DNA of 29,841 nt from Lingula anatina (GCF_001039355.2 NW_019775716.1:211631-241471), one strand, 5' to 3'. Numbered from the stretch's first letter, positions 1-8,844 are shown. Notes: generated by a model not told the origin, from the sequence alone. Translations and numbers: made by a program.

Positions 1-1050
1 AGGGCGCTGTTCTGAATCTTTCCCTTGAAGTGGTAAATTGAAACGGGGATTTTAGCCTTTAATTTTGCCCAAGGGAGAACGGCGTTGTGTAACAGTAAAC
101 TGCACTGGTATGCATAGGCCTACTTATACTACGTAGTTATACTGGATCTCTACAATGTCTTTGGTCAGATCACTGGGTTTTCATGATATTCCCTTCACTG
201 TACGCTCCTAAAGCAATACAATTGGGATGCTAAGTTGTCATCATGTAGCAAAACAACACTTGAACATTATCTGAATGATATGGGATATACAGCTTGTGAA
301 AGCCTAGGTATATATACCAACAAGGTATGCAGCATGTACATCTCTAAACCAGCCCCGTCAATCAAACACACATTATGGTCAGTTGCGTCTTAGTTTAAAT
401 GCACTCAAACAGGCAAATAGGCTTTAATTACGAAAATATTGCGCGTTTATTAATAAACTCTGTTTATTTTAGATCTGCTGATTCGAAAAAAAAATAATAA
501 TCCATTTCTACTACTTGCACAAAACGCGTGACCATACCAGTCCAGTGGACATTTAGGAAATTCACGGGAATAAACGCGTCCATATGAAAATAAGAGCTTA
601 TACTAACTTGACACGGAATAAAAAGCGCACAATTATGGCAGTGAGTGAGCACCCCCCCCACACACACACACCACCACATGCAAACAATCACCCACGAATG
701 TAACTGTCTTTAAAACATGAGGCAGAGAACGCCATAAATATTGTAGTATTATTCTTAAGCATCCTAAAGGTAGTCACGCAGCAAAACTTTTGTGTTCTTT
801 AAAAAATCTGAGAATGTATTATAGCAAATAAAATACAATTTTAAATAATTGAAATGCATTTCTTTCTAACATTCAGTTTACGTACGTTTTTTGGTAGCCT
901 CTCAAAGTTTTAAACCTCAAATATTGGAGACCATAATAGAGTCAGCCAAGGACACGTTTAGGGAACACGTTTGAACTCGTAATGATGGACATTTACAGGT
1001 GTAGGTCCAGTATAGAGCTTCTTGTAAACAGTTTAGAACCAAGGGACCGA
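1..1050. other. Non-coding stretch, no gene seen
   Basis: I see no convincing exon on either strand here. The only notable composition is a C8 run followed by a short CA/CCA microsatellite at about 651-677. The initiator exon expected for ANK-death gene 1, by analogy with gene 2, was looked for here and not found. Confidence 0.5.
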
Positions 1051-1059
1051 ACTTGATTT

Positions 1060-1541
1060 GAGGACCAGAAGAGAGGCTTTACAGGCGTCGGTTACATGCT
1101 CATAGATTGTACAGCAGGGTAGCAAGACTGAAACCTCTTATATCGTTACAAAACAGGCAACGCAAAGTGAACTAGGGTCAATAGGATCTAGAACTGGACA
1201 GTCCATGACAATTGGTCCTATATATATATTTTTTTTCTGATGAGTGTCGTTTTGGTCTGACCTCTGATGACAGACGGGTACGATGCTGGCGAACTGCTGG
1301 TAAAGCATTTGAACCACATGTACTTAATTTTCGAACCCGGAGATCCATAATAGAAAATGTGTGGAATTATATGTCAAAACTTTGGACAAATGCCCGTCTA
1401 ACCAGCAGAGAAACTCTGTTATATTCAGTGTTTCATGCTTGGGCCAGCATAAGCCCTGAACGCATCAGACAATTATATGAATCCTTGCTTCGTATACTGG
1501 CACCTATTATTAGGTCACGTGGCAATGCCACTAAGTACTAA
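1060..1541 (+). pseudogene. Tc1/mariner-family transposase remnant
   Basis: From about 1060 the reading frame gives RRRLHAHRLYSRVARLKPL, the conserved region just before the catalytic core of Tc1-like DDE transposases, followed by in-frame stops near 1171, 1180 and 1207. It then gives FFSDECRFGL, which holds the first catalytic Asp, and later IIENVWNYM, which overlaps the final Glu of the DDE triad. The core between them is deleted, including the second Asp region. The frame ends at TAA at 1541. It is inactive by stops and by the internal deletion. Family assignment is strong; the exact subfamily is not determined. Confidence 0.82.
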
Positions 1542-1715
1542 TTTTGGACTTGAAACTGCATATTTTGGTAGAATGTACATTTTGTTCTGATTTTGTGATT
1601 TTTTTGTGAAGTAAGATGTTAATAAAATGATACCAGGAGCATATCATTCGACAGTCATTTATCTCCCCCATAGTATTGGCTCAGTAGGGGTGACACTTCT
1701 TTTGTCCAGTGTGTG
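1060..1715 (+). mobile_element. Tc1-like transposon, 5'-truncated
   Basis: The right end reads GACACTTCTTTTGTCCAGTG and so on, ends at 1715, and is followed by TA (1716-1717), as expected for a Tc1/mariner insertion at TA. The same terminal sequence forms both ends of the element at 24836-28122, and the sequence just inside the end matches that copy along about 190 bases. No matching left inverted repeat is present upstream, so the 5' part is lost or too diverged. It contains a broken transposase and cannot be autonomous. Confidence 0.85.
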
Positions 1716-1717
1716 TA

Positions 1718-2214
1718 AGTGCGTTACAAGTACTTGCTTATAGGTGCATCGTGCGCCTCTCTCCCCGCTGATACGAAGTCTGCTCTCAGTTTGGAAGTGC
1801 CATTTTGAAAGCCAAAACAGTGAATGATGAGGGGCTCGGTGCTCCCTTTTATATTATTTTGATTATCCGTGTTTTCCACCAATTTGACGCACGAGTGTCG
1901 TGTTTAACACTTAATGTGCTCATTACGTTTCTCTTACGTTTCTCTAACTTCGTAAGTACGATTTCTGAAAACGTGCGCTTCACTTGCAATACACGTACGA
2001 TTATCTCACACACTGTGTGCGACACAAGTACAGATCGTACGTGCTCCTTACTTCTTCCTACTTCCAAAAAAGGCGTACAGACCTCTTGCGGGCCCCACGT
2101 TTAAATATCTACTCATAAAGTACTTACTACTTACATCCGCTGCGATTAAATTTTCATCCTGCGACAACGCTACGCCTGACAAGAACTCCGAGGACGCACG
2201 ATCTCTAAGCACGC
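1718..2214. other. Unassigned non-coding stretch, locally CpG-rich
   Basis: This stretch is richer in CG dinucleotides than its neighbours (for example GTACG and CACG repeated). Open frames on both strands here show no recognisable domain. It may include diverged internal sequence of the TIR element that is recognisable from 2215 onward. Confidence 0.35.
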
Positions 2215-2365
2215 ACGACGGGTTGTAAGAGTGCGCCGTACTTAACACGCTGGTGGCACATGCTTCTTCATTGCTTGCGACGTGCATCTTAGATCAAAGT
2301 TTTTCTTCACACGGTAATCCTCCAGTCTCATTTGCGGACATCTTGCAAACTTCTTGCTAGAGGAG
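2215..2365 (+). mobile_element. Diverged internal fragment of the CCTCGGTCACAACC TIR element
   Basis: The run GTGCGCCGTACTTAACACG, then CTTCATTGCTTGCGACGTGC, then CTTGCTAGAGGAGCAGATTA matches the interior of the complete elements at 9841-10720 and 19203-19602 in order and orientation. The terminal inverted repeats themselves are not recognisable here. It sits about 60 bases before sequence shared with intron 1 of gene 2, the same relative position as the copy in that intron. Confidence 0.7.
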
Positions 2366-2425
2366 CAGATTATTCTAATAGTTTTTTTTTTCTTTTCTTT
2401 TTTTTTTTTTTTTTTCATTTAGCCT

Positions 2426-2648
2426 ATATGCAAACGAACCGTGTGGTCAAAGCGCACCCCTCCTTTTGACTGTTACAGAGTTTTCGTGGTAGAATTCGTG
2501 GTATTTATGTCCTAAATACTAACGAACTTTACATGTACCTACAAGTTATATCACCCTGTGCGGAACCTTGGTAGGCTACATGTATACCGCTATTATTATT
2601 ATCAGCTATGGTCTGTTGGTAATTACGCCCAAACAAATAATGCAAATG
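2426..2648 (+). repeat. Intron-1 block shared with gene 2
   Basis: This block matches 19663-19880 closely, including CGTGGTATTTATGTCCTAAA / TGTGGTATTTATGTCCTAAA and the 20-base core GGAACCTTGGTAGGCTACAT. In gene 2 the block lies inside the intron between the initiator exon and the first full ankyrin exon. Its presence upstream of the first ankyrin exon here shows that the duplication producing the two genes included this intron. Confidence 0.85.
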
Positions 2649-2815
2649 ATGGTCAGAGAGTATTAATAATAGATGATGACCATACGCTGACCAGTACAGA
2701 AGATGGAGTCGGAATAATACTTAATTTTGCAATAATTACTAAAATAGTGAGATCATATGATAATAATCCAGCAAATAAACCTAAGTATGATATGATATTG
2801 TTTTGATTTTACCAG

Positions 2816-2914
2816 TGTGGATGGTCTCCTCTGCACATAGCAGTGCTGACAGCGAATGCAGATATGGTGAAAGTATTCCTGGACAGCGGGGCTGAAGTTG
2901 ATGCCGAGAACGAG
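2816..2914 (+). CDS. Gene 1 exon: ankyrin repeat
   Basis: Exactly 33 codons between TTACCAG and GTAAGA, phase 0 at both ends. The translation begins [20 protein letters not shown], the ankyrin G-x-TPLH-A pattern with the helix-2 start, and ends [11 protein letters not shown]. It pairs specifically with gene 2 exon 20708-20806, which shares the unusual FLDSGAEV segment. Repeat identity is therefore kept between the paralogues. Confidence 0.88.
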
Positions 2915-3228
2915 GTAAGACGCATGGGTGTGACTTAAGCCCCCATTTCCGTTCGTGCGATATTTATGTATATGTATAATTAATTATATTGATATCTATA
3001 TAGGAGTTTTAGATTATGCAGTTAAATGCTACTATTTTTTTTATATTTTTATTTTTGACTACTAGTTCTTGAGACACATATTGCAAAACATGCACAACAT
3101 GCATAGGCCACATACTCGGCAAATTGTTAAACGGATGGTGTGTTAAGATTAGTATTTTTTAAATAAACATTGTTTTTTAATCTCTTTTTTATTTATGACA
3201 TGTATCCAGAACATTTAACCTCTGTAAT

Positions 3229-3269
<41 letters not shown>

Positions 3270-6200
3270 CGAATGAAAAATATTCAAATAAAGATCCAAC
3301 AATTGAAAAGAAATAAAAATAAAACAAAAAAGGAGCTGATCCTAATATCACGTATAAGGTTTGTGGCACGTACATGTATTGTTGTATAGATAAATTACCG
3401 TGGGCTTTGTCGGCTGGTTTGATAGACATAAGGAGGGTATACATGCACTTCCACTGTTTTGTCATAAACGATCCATGAGTTTGTTTAATTGAATACTTTT
3501 TATCTGGTTATAATAAGTGCATACAATATAAAGAAAGAGAATATGGGACCGGTGTTACACGTAAACAGTTAGGTGCAAGTTAATCCATTTTCTTTCCTTA
3601 CGTACATGTACGATATATGAATGAAATGTGAAGAAAGACAACATCGGATATTATCATTATGGTGCTTGTTTATTGTTACCAGGATGGTAGAACCCCATTA
3701 TGTCGGGCAGCAGAGGACATCGTGAAGCTTCTCCTGGAGCGTGGAGCTGATCCTAATATCACCAATAAGGTTTGTGGATACATAATACTATATACACAAA
3801 ATGCCCTTAGTTGTTTGCATATGGTAACATACATGGATACTGGATTTTGCTGAATAGATGATTCATTATACAATGTTTAGAATAATTTATTTAATTTGTT
3901 ATTTTATTTTATTATATAATTGCCTTTTAAAATAATATGAAAAGTAAGCTATTGGTCATAACTGCACTGATATATCTAACTTCCCATACATACACATGAT
4001 GGTTCCTTATGTAACCGTTACCAGTGGGGCAGAACACCATTATGTTGGGCAGCAGAGGAAGGCCATGAAGACATCGTGAAGCTTCTCCTGGAGCATGGAG
4101 CTGATCCTAATATCACCAATAAGGTTTGTGGACACATAATGCTATATACACAAAGTGTCCTTAGTTGGTTGGTAACCTACATGTACACTGGATTTCGTTG
4201 AATAGATAATTCATTTAAACAATGTTTAGAATAATTTATTAAATTTGTTTATTTTATTTTATCATATAATTACCGTTTAAAAACAATTTGAAAAGTAAGC
4301 CAAAAGTAATAAATAATATCACGAATCAGTTTTGTGGCAGTTCATGTACTGTTATATAAATAAATTACCGTGGACTTTGTCGACTGGTTTGATATACACA
4401 AGGAGGGTATACATGTACTTCTACTGTTTTGTCATAAACTTTTGTTTAATTTGTTTGTTTAATCATTTACTTTTCATCTGGTTATAATGAGTGGATATAA
4501 TGTAAACAAAGAAAACATGGGACTGGTGTTACATGTAAATAGTTAGGTGCAAATAAATCCTTTTCCTTTCCTTGCATTAATAAAATGTATTATCTTAACT
4601 TGCACATTATTATATTTCTTTTGTCATTAGATTATTTGTCAACATTCTTCCTGTAAGCATTCGACTGCTGATATACATTGAGCATTTTTCTTAATCAAAA
4701 CGTTAGTTAATCCAACACATGATTTAAATAAATGAATAAAATGTGAAGAAATACAACATGAGATGATATCATTATGCCGATCATTTGTTGTTACCAGAAT
4801 GGCTCGGCTCCATTACATGGGGCAGCGTATAAAGGGCATGAAGACATCGTGAAGCTTCTCCTGGAGCATGGAGCTGATCCTAATATCACGAATAAGGTAA
4901 GTGACACATAATGTTATATAAACAAAGTACCCTGGAGTTAGTTGTTTGGTTTGATACATTTAAAGTTTGTATACTCCAACTATTTCATTGCAAAGAATTG
5001 ATACATTTTGCTCTTATTATTGTTTGGTAACAATAAGTTAATACAATGTAAATAATGAAAACATGGGACAGGACATCACATGCAAATATTGAAGTGCCTC
5101 TTTATATACGCACTGTATGATTTCTCCTTCTTTAGATTGTTTGCTCACATTGGCAAGGAAGCGTTTCAGTGTTGAATATAAACTTGTATTATTTCAACTC
5201 AGTGTTGCCTTTATCAGCACACATAAAATATATGAATGAAATGTGAAGAAAGACAACGTCGGATATTATCATTATAGTAGTTATTTATTGTTACCAGTGT
5301 GGCAGAACTCCTTTACATGGGGCAGCATTGTACGGCCATAAAGACTCCGTGAAGCTTCTCCTGGAGCATGGAGCTGATCCTCATATCACCGATGTGGTTT
5401 GTGGACACATAATATTCTATAGACAAAATACCCTGAACTTGGTTGGTAACATACATGATGATGTTGATGATGGTACATTCATTGTACCATACAGGCACAT
5501 TATGATTCCTTTCCCAATCATTGGGTTATTTGTTTGCAGATACGTTTGTCCTTTGTAGATGTAAGCATACGTTAATTCTACAGCACTCATGTAAAAAAAA
5601 ATACAATATGTCAAATCTCAAAATCGAAGTTATGTAAATGATGCGACTGAATATTTAAAGTGCAACCTTACTATTGTAGCACAGAGAAACAGCTTATGAC
5701 ATCGCTGTAGAAAGGGACCATGAACACGTTAAGATAGTGCTGCATAGATATGCCTTGCCACCAATACAGGTTAGTACTGTCAAATGATGTATTATATATT
5801 CTTCATTTGTCAAGTAATCAGGAAAAAGCCATGATGTGCTTCCTTTTTTATCTTTATTTTCAGTTTTTGTTTCCCTTTTAATTTTCTCTTTTATTATTTT
5901 TTCTGGGGGGTCAACATGCTCAGTCAAGCTTTAGAATGTTAAGATCAATGTAATTTTTTCAGGCCCATCTTCTTCGCGAGGTGATTATGGCGATAAGTGA
6001 CTATGTGTCTCTCAAAGATGTCCGCATGCTGGCACGTGCACAGCTGGGAATCCCGGACAACAAACTAGACAACATAGAGTACGCGATGCAGAGGAGCAAT
6101 CCTTCCAGATTTTGTGGCTGTGGAAGGAAAGGACGGCTGGAACGACAGTTCATGACTTGTTCAAGGCTATGAAGGACCATCAGTTGAACGCATACCTGGG

Positions 6201-6685
6201 TTAGTGGCATTTAACATTTCTCCCATTTTGATGCACTTGGGCCGTTCATCTATTTATTCTGCTTAATATTGTGAGAAAAATAACCTGTGAGTTCGGTTGA
6301 TTATACTATTAATCATATTTTATTTGTTTTTATAGTTCCAAATAAGCACATTAATTCGAGGCTCATTTATTCAACAAAACTGCTTTTTTTTTTAATTACA
6401 GACCAAGTCAGGAATAAATATGCCTCGTTATTGAATGACATATGGGCCATGCCAGAGGACGAGTTCCAAAAGTTTGCTTCCTCCCTCCAACGCAGTAAGT
6501 CAAGCACAAATGATGTCTCATTGTCCAACATGATGGAAATGAACGTGAAATGCTACGTCTCAAAAGATTTCAAATCTGCGTGTGTACTAATGGAGAGTTT
6601 AAACACCAATGTCGAGGGCAATGATACCGGTAGCGGCAAAGCCGTGGCCATGTATGGCTTCACTGGAATGGGCTACATTCGCTAA
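2816..6685 (+). CDS. ANK-death gene 1: ankyrin-repeat/death-domain protein (multi-exon, 5' incomplete)
   Basis: Eight exons can be joined: 2816-2914, 3683-3769, 4025-4123, 4798-4896, 5298-5396, 5680-5769, 5963-6199 and 6402-6685. Every acceptor is AG and every donor GT. The first six exons are phase 0 and encode ankyrin repeats (five repeats, one 12 bases short, plus a 30-codon capping repeat). Exon seven encodes a death domain related to FADD-type domains, and exon eight a C-terminal segment ending in TAA. Exon seven is 237 bases, whereas the phases on each side require a length of 3n+1, so there is a one-base loss (or two-base gain) near 6080-6090. Read without correction, the frame stops at 6172. 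No start exon like that of gene 2 is found upstream. The domains suggest a cytosolic adaptor in death or innate-immune signalling (inference). The copy may be a pseudogene, or the shift may be a sequencing error. Confidence 0.85.
3230..3266. repeat. Poly-T tract, 37 bases
   Basis: An uninterrupted T run lies inside the first visible intron of gene 1, just upstream of the vestigial ankyrin exon. It could be the reverse-strand tail of a small retroposed fragment or replication-slippage sequence. Its true length is uncertain in any assembly. Confidence 0.9.
3332..3358 (+). pseudogene. Vestigial ankyrin exon (3' end only)
   Basis: GGAGCTGATCCTAATATCAC followed by GTATAAG reproduces the last nine codons of the standard repeat (GADPNITYK), immediately before an intact GTTTGT donor and a recognisable copy of the downstream intron (to about 3475). 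The first 24 codons are missing and replaced by A/T-rich low-complexity sequence with a T37 run upstream. No acceptor-plus-exon can be formed, so it is dead. Confidence 0.85.
3683..3769 (+). CDS. Gene 1 exon: shortened ankyrin repeat (29 codons)
   Basis: Lies between TTACCAG and GTTTGT, phase 0. It is nearly identical to exon 4025-4123 but lacks 12 bases encoding EGHE, giving [20 protein letters not shown]. The deletion removes the end of helix 1 and the inter-helix turn of the repeat while keeping the frame. The fold of this repeat is probably weakened. Confidence 0.85.
4025..4123 (+). CDS. Gene 1 exon: ankyrin repeat
   Basis: 33 codons, phase 0, preceded by GTTACCAG and followed by GTTTGT. 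It encodes [20 protein letters not shown] then [13 protein letters not shown]. The following intron is a close copy of the intron after exon 3683-3769, so the two exon-intron units are recent duplicates. Confidence 0.9.
4310..4329 (+). pseudogene. Vestigial ankyrin exon with destroyed donor
   Basis: AATAATATCACGAATCAG matches the end of the standard repeat (CCTAATATCACGAATAAG), and the donor that should read GTTTGT is TTTTGT. The next about 115 bases match the intron copy at 3359-3475 closely, so this is a second relic of the same duplicated exon-intron unit. Confidence 0.8.
4798..4896 (+). CDS. Gene 1 exon: ankyrin repeat
   Basis: 33 codons, phase 0, between GTTACCAG and GTAAGT. It encodes [20 protein letters not shown] then [13 protein letters not shown]. 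The [17 protein letters not shown] core is the canonical ankyrin consensus and is the best conserved part across the window. Confidence 0.92.
5298..5396 (+). CDS. Gene 1 exon: ankyrin repeat
   Basis: 33 codons, phase 0, between GTTACCAG and GTTTGT. It encodes [20 protein letters not shown] then [13 protein letters not shown]. By order it corresponds to the truncated exon at 21656/23424 in gene 2, which shares its first residues (DGRTPL against CGRTPL). It is intact only in gene 1. Confidence 0.9.
5680..5769 (+). CDS. Gene 1 exon: C-terminal capping ankyrin-like repeat
   Basis: 30 codons, phase 0, between TTGTAG and GTTAGT. It encodes [20 protein letters not shown] then [10 protein letters not shown]. 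The T-A-x-D-x-A-x-x-x-x-H-x-x-V-x-x-x-L pattern is that of a last, capping ankyrin repeat. Its counterpart in gene 2 is 21837-21926 (and 23605-23694), beginning DKLRPHDLAVKTKHE. Confidence 0.85.
5963..6199 (+). pseudogene. Gene 1 death-domain exon with apparent frameshift
   Basis: Starts after TTTTTTCAG and encodes [20 protein letters not shown], then [20 protein letters not shown], matching the first three helices of a death domain and gene 2 exon 23867-24110. Around 6080-6085 homology moves to another frame, which gives [20 protein letters not shown] then [19 protein letters not shown], including the conserved helix-4 Trp. The exon is 237 bases; gene 2's is 244, and the flanking phases demand 3n+1. 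In the uncorrected frame it ends at TGA 6170-6172 after unrelated residues. It is either a real inactivating indel or a sequence error; the donor GTTAGT at 6200 is intact. Confidence 0.85.
6402..6685 (+). CDS. Gene 1 last coding exon: C-terminal segment
   Basis: Follows TTAATTACAG. Entered in phase 1 it encodes [30 protein letters not shown] and so on, ending [11 protein letters not shown] and TAA. Gene 2 has a clear counterpart (DHVKNEYLTLSKEILAKSDD, EFSTFCASLE), so the segment after the death domain is conserved. I do not recognise it as a named domain. The end differs from gene 2, and a second diverged copy of the final about 100 bases follows the stop. Confidence 0.85.
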
Positions 6686-6747
6686 GATGGTTAAATGAAG
6701 GGGTGTGTTATATTGAATTTGTGTCTTGCCATTTAATAGAATGGACT

Positions 6748-6860
6748 GAGAATGATCACATCAGCAACAAAACCGTGAACAAGTATGGCTTCATTGGGAA
6801 GGTCGCCTGAATGCGGTTACATTCGGTAATATGGTCGATTGAAGGACTATTATATTTGGT
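6748..6860 (+). repeat. Diverged second copy of the gene 1 coding terminus
   Basis: The stretch AAGTATGGCTTCATTGGGAA ... TTACATTCGGTAATATGGTC parallels 6618-6720 (ATGTATGGCTTCACTGGAAT ... CTACATTCGCTAAGATGGTT). It lies just after the stop and contains TGA in the equivalent frame. It is a local tandem duplication covering the last codons and the start of the 3' UTR. Confidence 0.7.
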
Positions 6861-7120
6861 AGCATACTGTTCAAATTATCAGAACATATAACTTCTACAT
6901 CAATCGTGCTGAAGTAGCGGACCTGCTTTGAACATGTTTCACCACGAAAAAAAAGATAGTAATCTAGTTGTCAGAGGGTATGTTATACTTGCTTCGTAAA
7001 TATGAAATATGAATACATTCAACGATTCCCAGCCTATATCTGTATCTGTATGTTAAATTTACTCATAACCCTTTATTTCATTCCTCTCACGAATTAAGAT
7101 AGTAGTTGGTGTTCAGTTAT

Positions 7121-7151
7121 GAACTGTGCCCCGAGTTCCAGGGCACAGTTC
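7121..7151. repeat. Perfect 11-bp inverted repeat (stem-loop)
   Basis: GAACTGTGCCC (7121-7131) and GGGCACAGTTC (7141-7151) are exact reverse complements around a 9-base loop, followed by TTTTTA. It lies in the probable 3' UTR of gene 1, so it could form a stable RNA hairpin. It is not the histone 3' stem-loop sequence and is too short for a typical microRNA precursor. Confidence 0.9.
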
Positions 7152-7326
7152 TTTTTAGAAGTCATCAGATTATAATAATTTCTGTTTACGTGATTGCTGA
7201 TTTGTTGTGTTATTGTTGTGTTTGTGGCTGTTGATTTATTGGATAATTGTTTTTCATTCATCCATATGGCATATAAGGATAGATTTTCATTAGTTTAAAT
7301 AACTGCATAAAAATAAAAAAAAAAAA

Positions 7327-7330
7327 NNNN
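7327..7330. other. Assembly gap (NNNN) in poly-A
   Basis: Four N bases lie within a long A run (about 7314-7351), an unresolved homopolymer. Confidence 0.98.
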
Positions 7331-8182
7331 AAAAAAAAAAAAAAAAAAAAACTTAGAAAAAATAGAAACTGTATTGAAACATGGTATGTGTATTGCTTTC
7401 ATTCATAGCTTGCTTTTTTAAATGATGTCATTGCTTCATTTGATTTGAGGTTAAATTTGATCATGCTTATTATAAAATTGTTAGATGTGCAATGATGTTC
7501 TTTTCTTCTTTATGAATATATATGTACGATTTATGTACACCATATGTACGTGTACAATGTATATTTTAATTATTCTGATTGTATTACTATTGTGAAACAC
7601 ATATATACTCCAGATACATTTTAAAAAAATTATTTTGATGTTGTGTTCCTTTAAAACATTGGTGTTTTTTTTTTTTTTTTTTTTGCAATTAATCTTTACA
7701 TAGGCTTTGTTTTGTATTCTATCATATATATGCTGTTAGATTACATGAATTTGCACACACATAAAAAATATTTACGTGTTTTTGCACCCGTATAGTATAA
7801 TATAATATGAAGGCAAGACTGGTATATCTGTTTAATACTTCATTGATGTGACTGATAACTTACCAGAAAAAACATTCTGTTTAGTAGAAAATCACGTGAC
7901 AGGGAGAGAGTTCTAAAATGCAAAACAACAGGAAAGTAACCCAGTAACATTACCTAAATAGGGAGAAATATTGGATTTTGAGTTTGAATTTGCTATTCAA
8001 AGCAAACTACTTTATATTTCAGGGCATATGTCCTTAAAATATTGGTGGAAATACAATTTAGTAGAATGTGTCAAGAAAGAGTCTTCTAAAATGTAATACA
8101 ACACGGTATGAAATTATGGTTTCTTTATGCAAACTTGCTTGATGTGTGCCTTTAACGTTTGAGTTGAACTGTCACTTTGGGC

Positions 8183-8188
8183 AATAAA
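8183..8188 (+). promoter_or_regulatory. Polyadenylation signal, gene 1
   Basis: AATAAA lies in a stretch homologous to the 3' end after gene 2, followed by T/GT-rich sequence (TTTCAATTTTGTGG) of the kind found downstream of cleavage sites. Confidence 0.6.
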
Positions 8189-8200
8189 TTTCAATTTTGT

Positions 8201-8844
8201 GGTTTTACTTTTCATAGTCTGTTGTTCATTTAGCGAATTTAAATGAATAAAACTTGTTTTTTACCAAAGGAAAGAAGGTTGGAAAAGCAAGCGTATATAA
8301 CATTTTATGTTTCAAGCTCTTCCTGAAACAATTCTGTTTTAATTGTCAGAATCAACGTTCCTGCATATAGAAAATAAATAAATACTCTAAAAATGAAGTT
8401 CATTTTCTAACTGTTATGATACAGACCTTTAGAATATAAGAGGTCCAGGACTTGTCATTATGTTTGTATTTTGGAGGAATCATTCATCTTTATTTACCCG
8501 GGCCAAATGAATTTCATACATTTATGATATTTTAAGCATTTTTGTCAACTTAGACACGTAGCACTTCCTTACAGTATTAAGTTTCTATTAGGAAATGCAG
8601 TCAAACCCGATCATTTGCGCTATTGGGTGGTATTTTTCGTAAATTTTGTAGAAAAATTTGAATGTTCTTAGTGTCTTTCATAAAATCTTTGCAGAATACA
8701 TCCCTAATGCTTTTAATGTTTGTCTATTTCTTCTTTCACCACGGAACTCGAATACAGTTTTACAGATTGGCATTTTCTCCTCTGGTAAAGAAATAAAACA
8801 TATTTAAGGGAATGGGTATTGAAATTTATAGGTCAAACAAAATC
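8201..8844. other. Short convergent intergenic region
   Basis: AT-rich, with no exon recognised on either strand. It separates the 3' end of gene 1 (+) from the 3' end of the SOCS-box gene (-). Confidence 0.5.

Larger units (their letters stand above)
6686..8200 (+). other. Probable 3' UTR of gene 1
   Basis: No further exon is seen after the stop. Segments match, in order, the region after gene 2: about 7525-7590 against 28665-28735, and 7969-8200 against 29557-29812. AATAAA at 8183-8188 lies in the same place as AATAAA at 29791-29796. The region is AT-rich and contains an assembly gap in a poly-A run (N at 7327-7330). Confidence 0.65.

Noticed and set aside
7121-7151. Histone-type 3' stem-loop or microRNA precursor
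   Set aside because: Stem and loop sequence do not match the histone element and the stem of 11 bp is too short for a normal microRNA hairpin.
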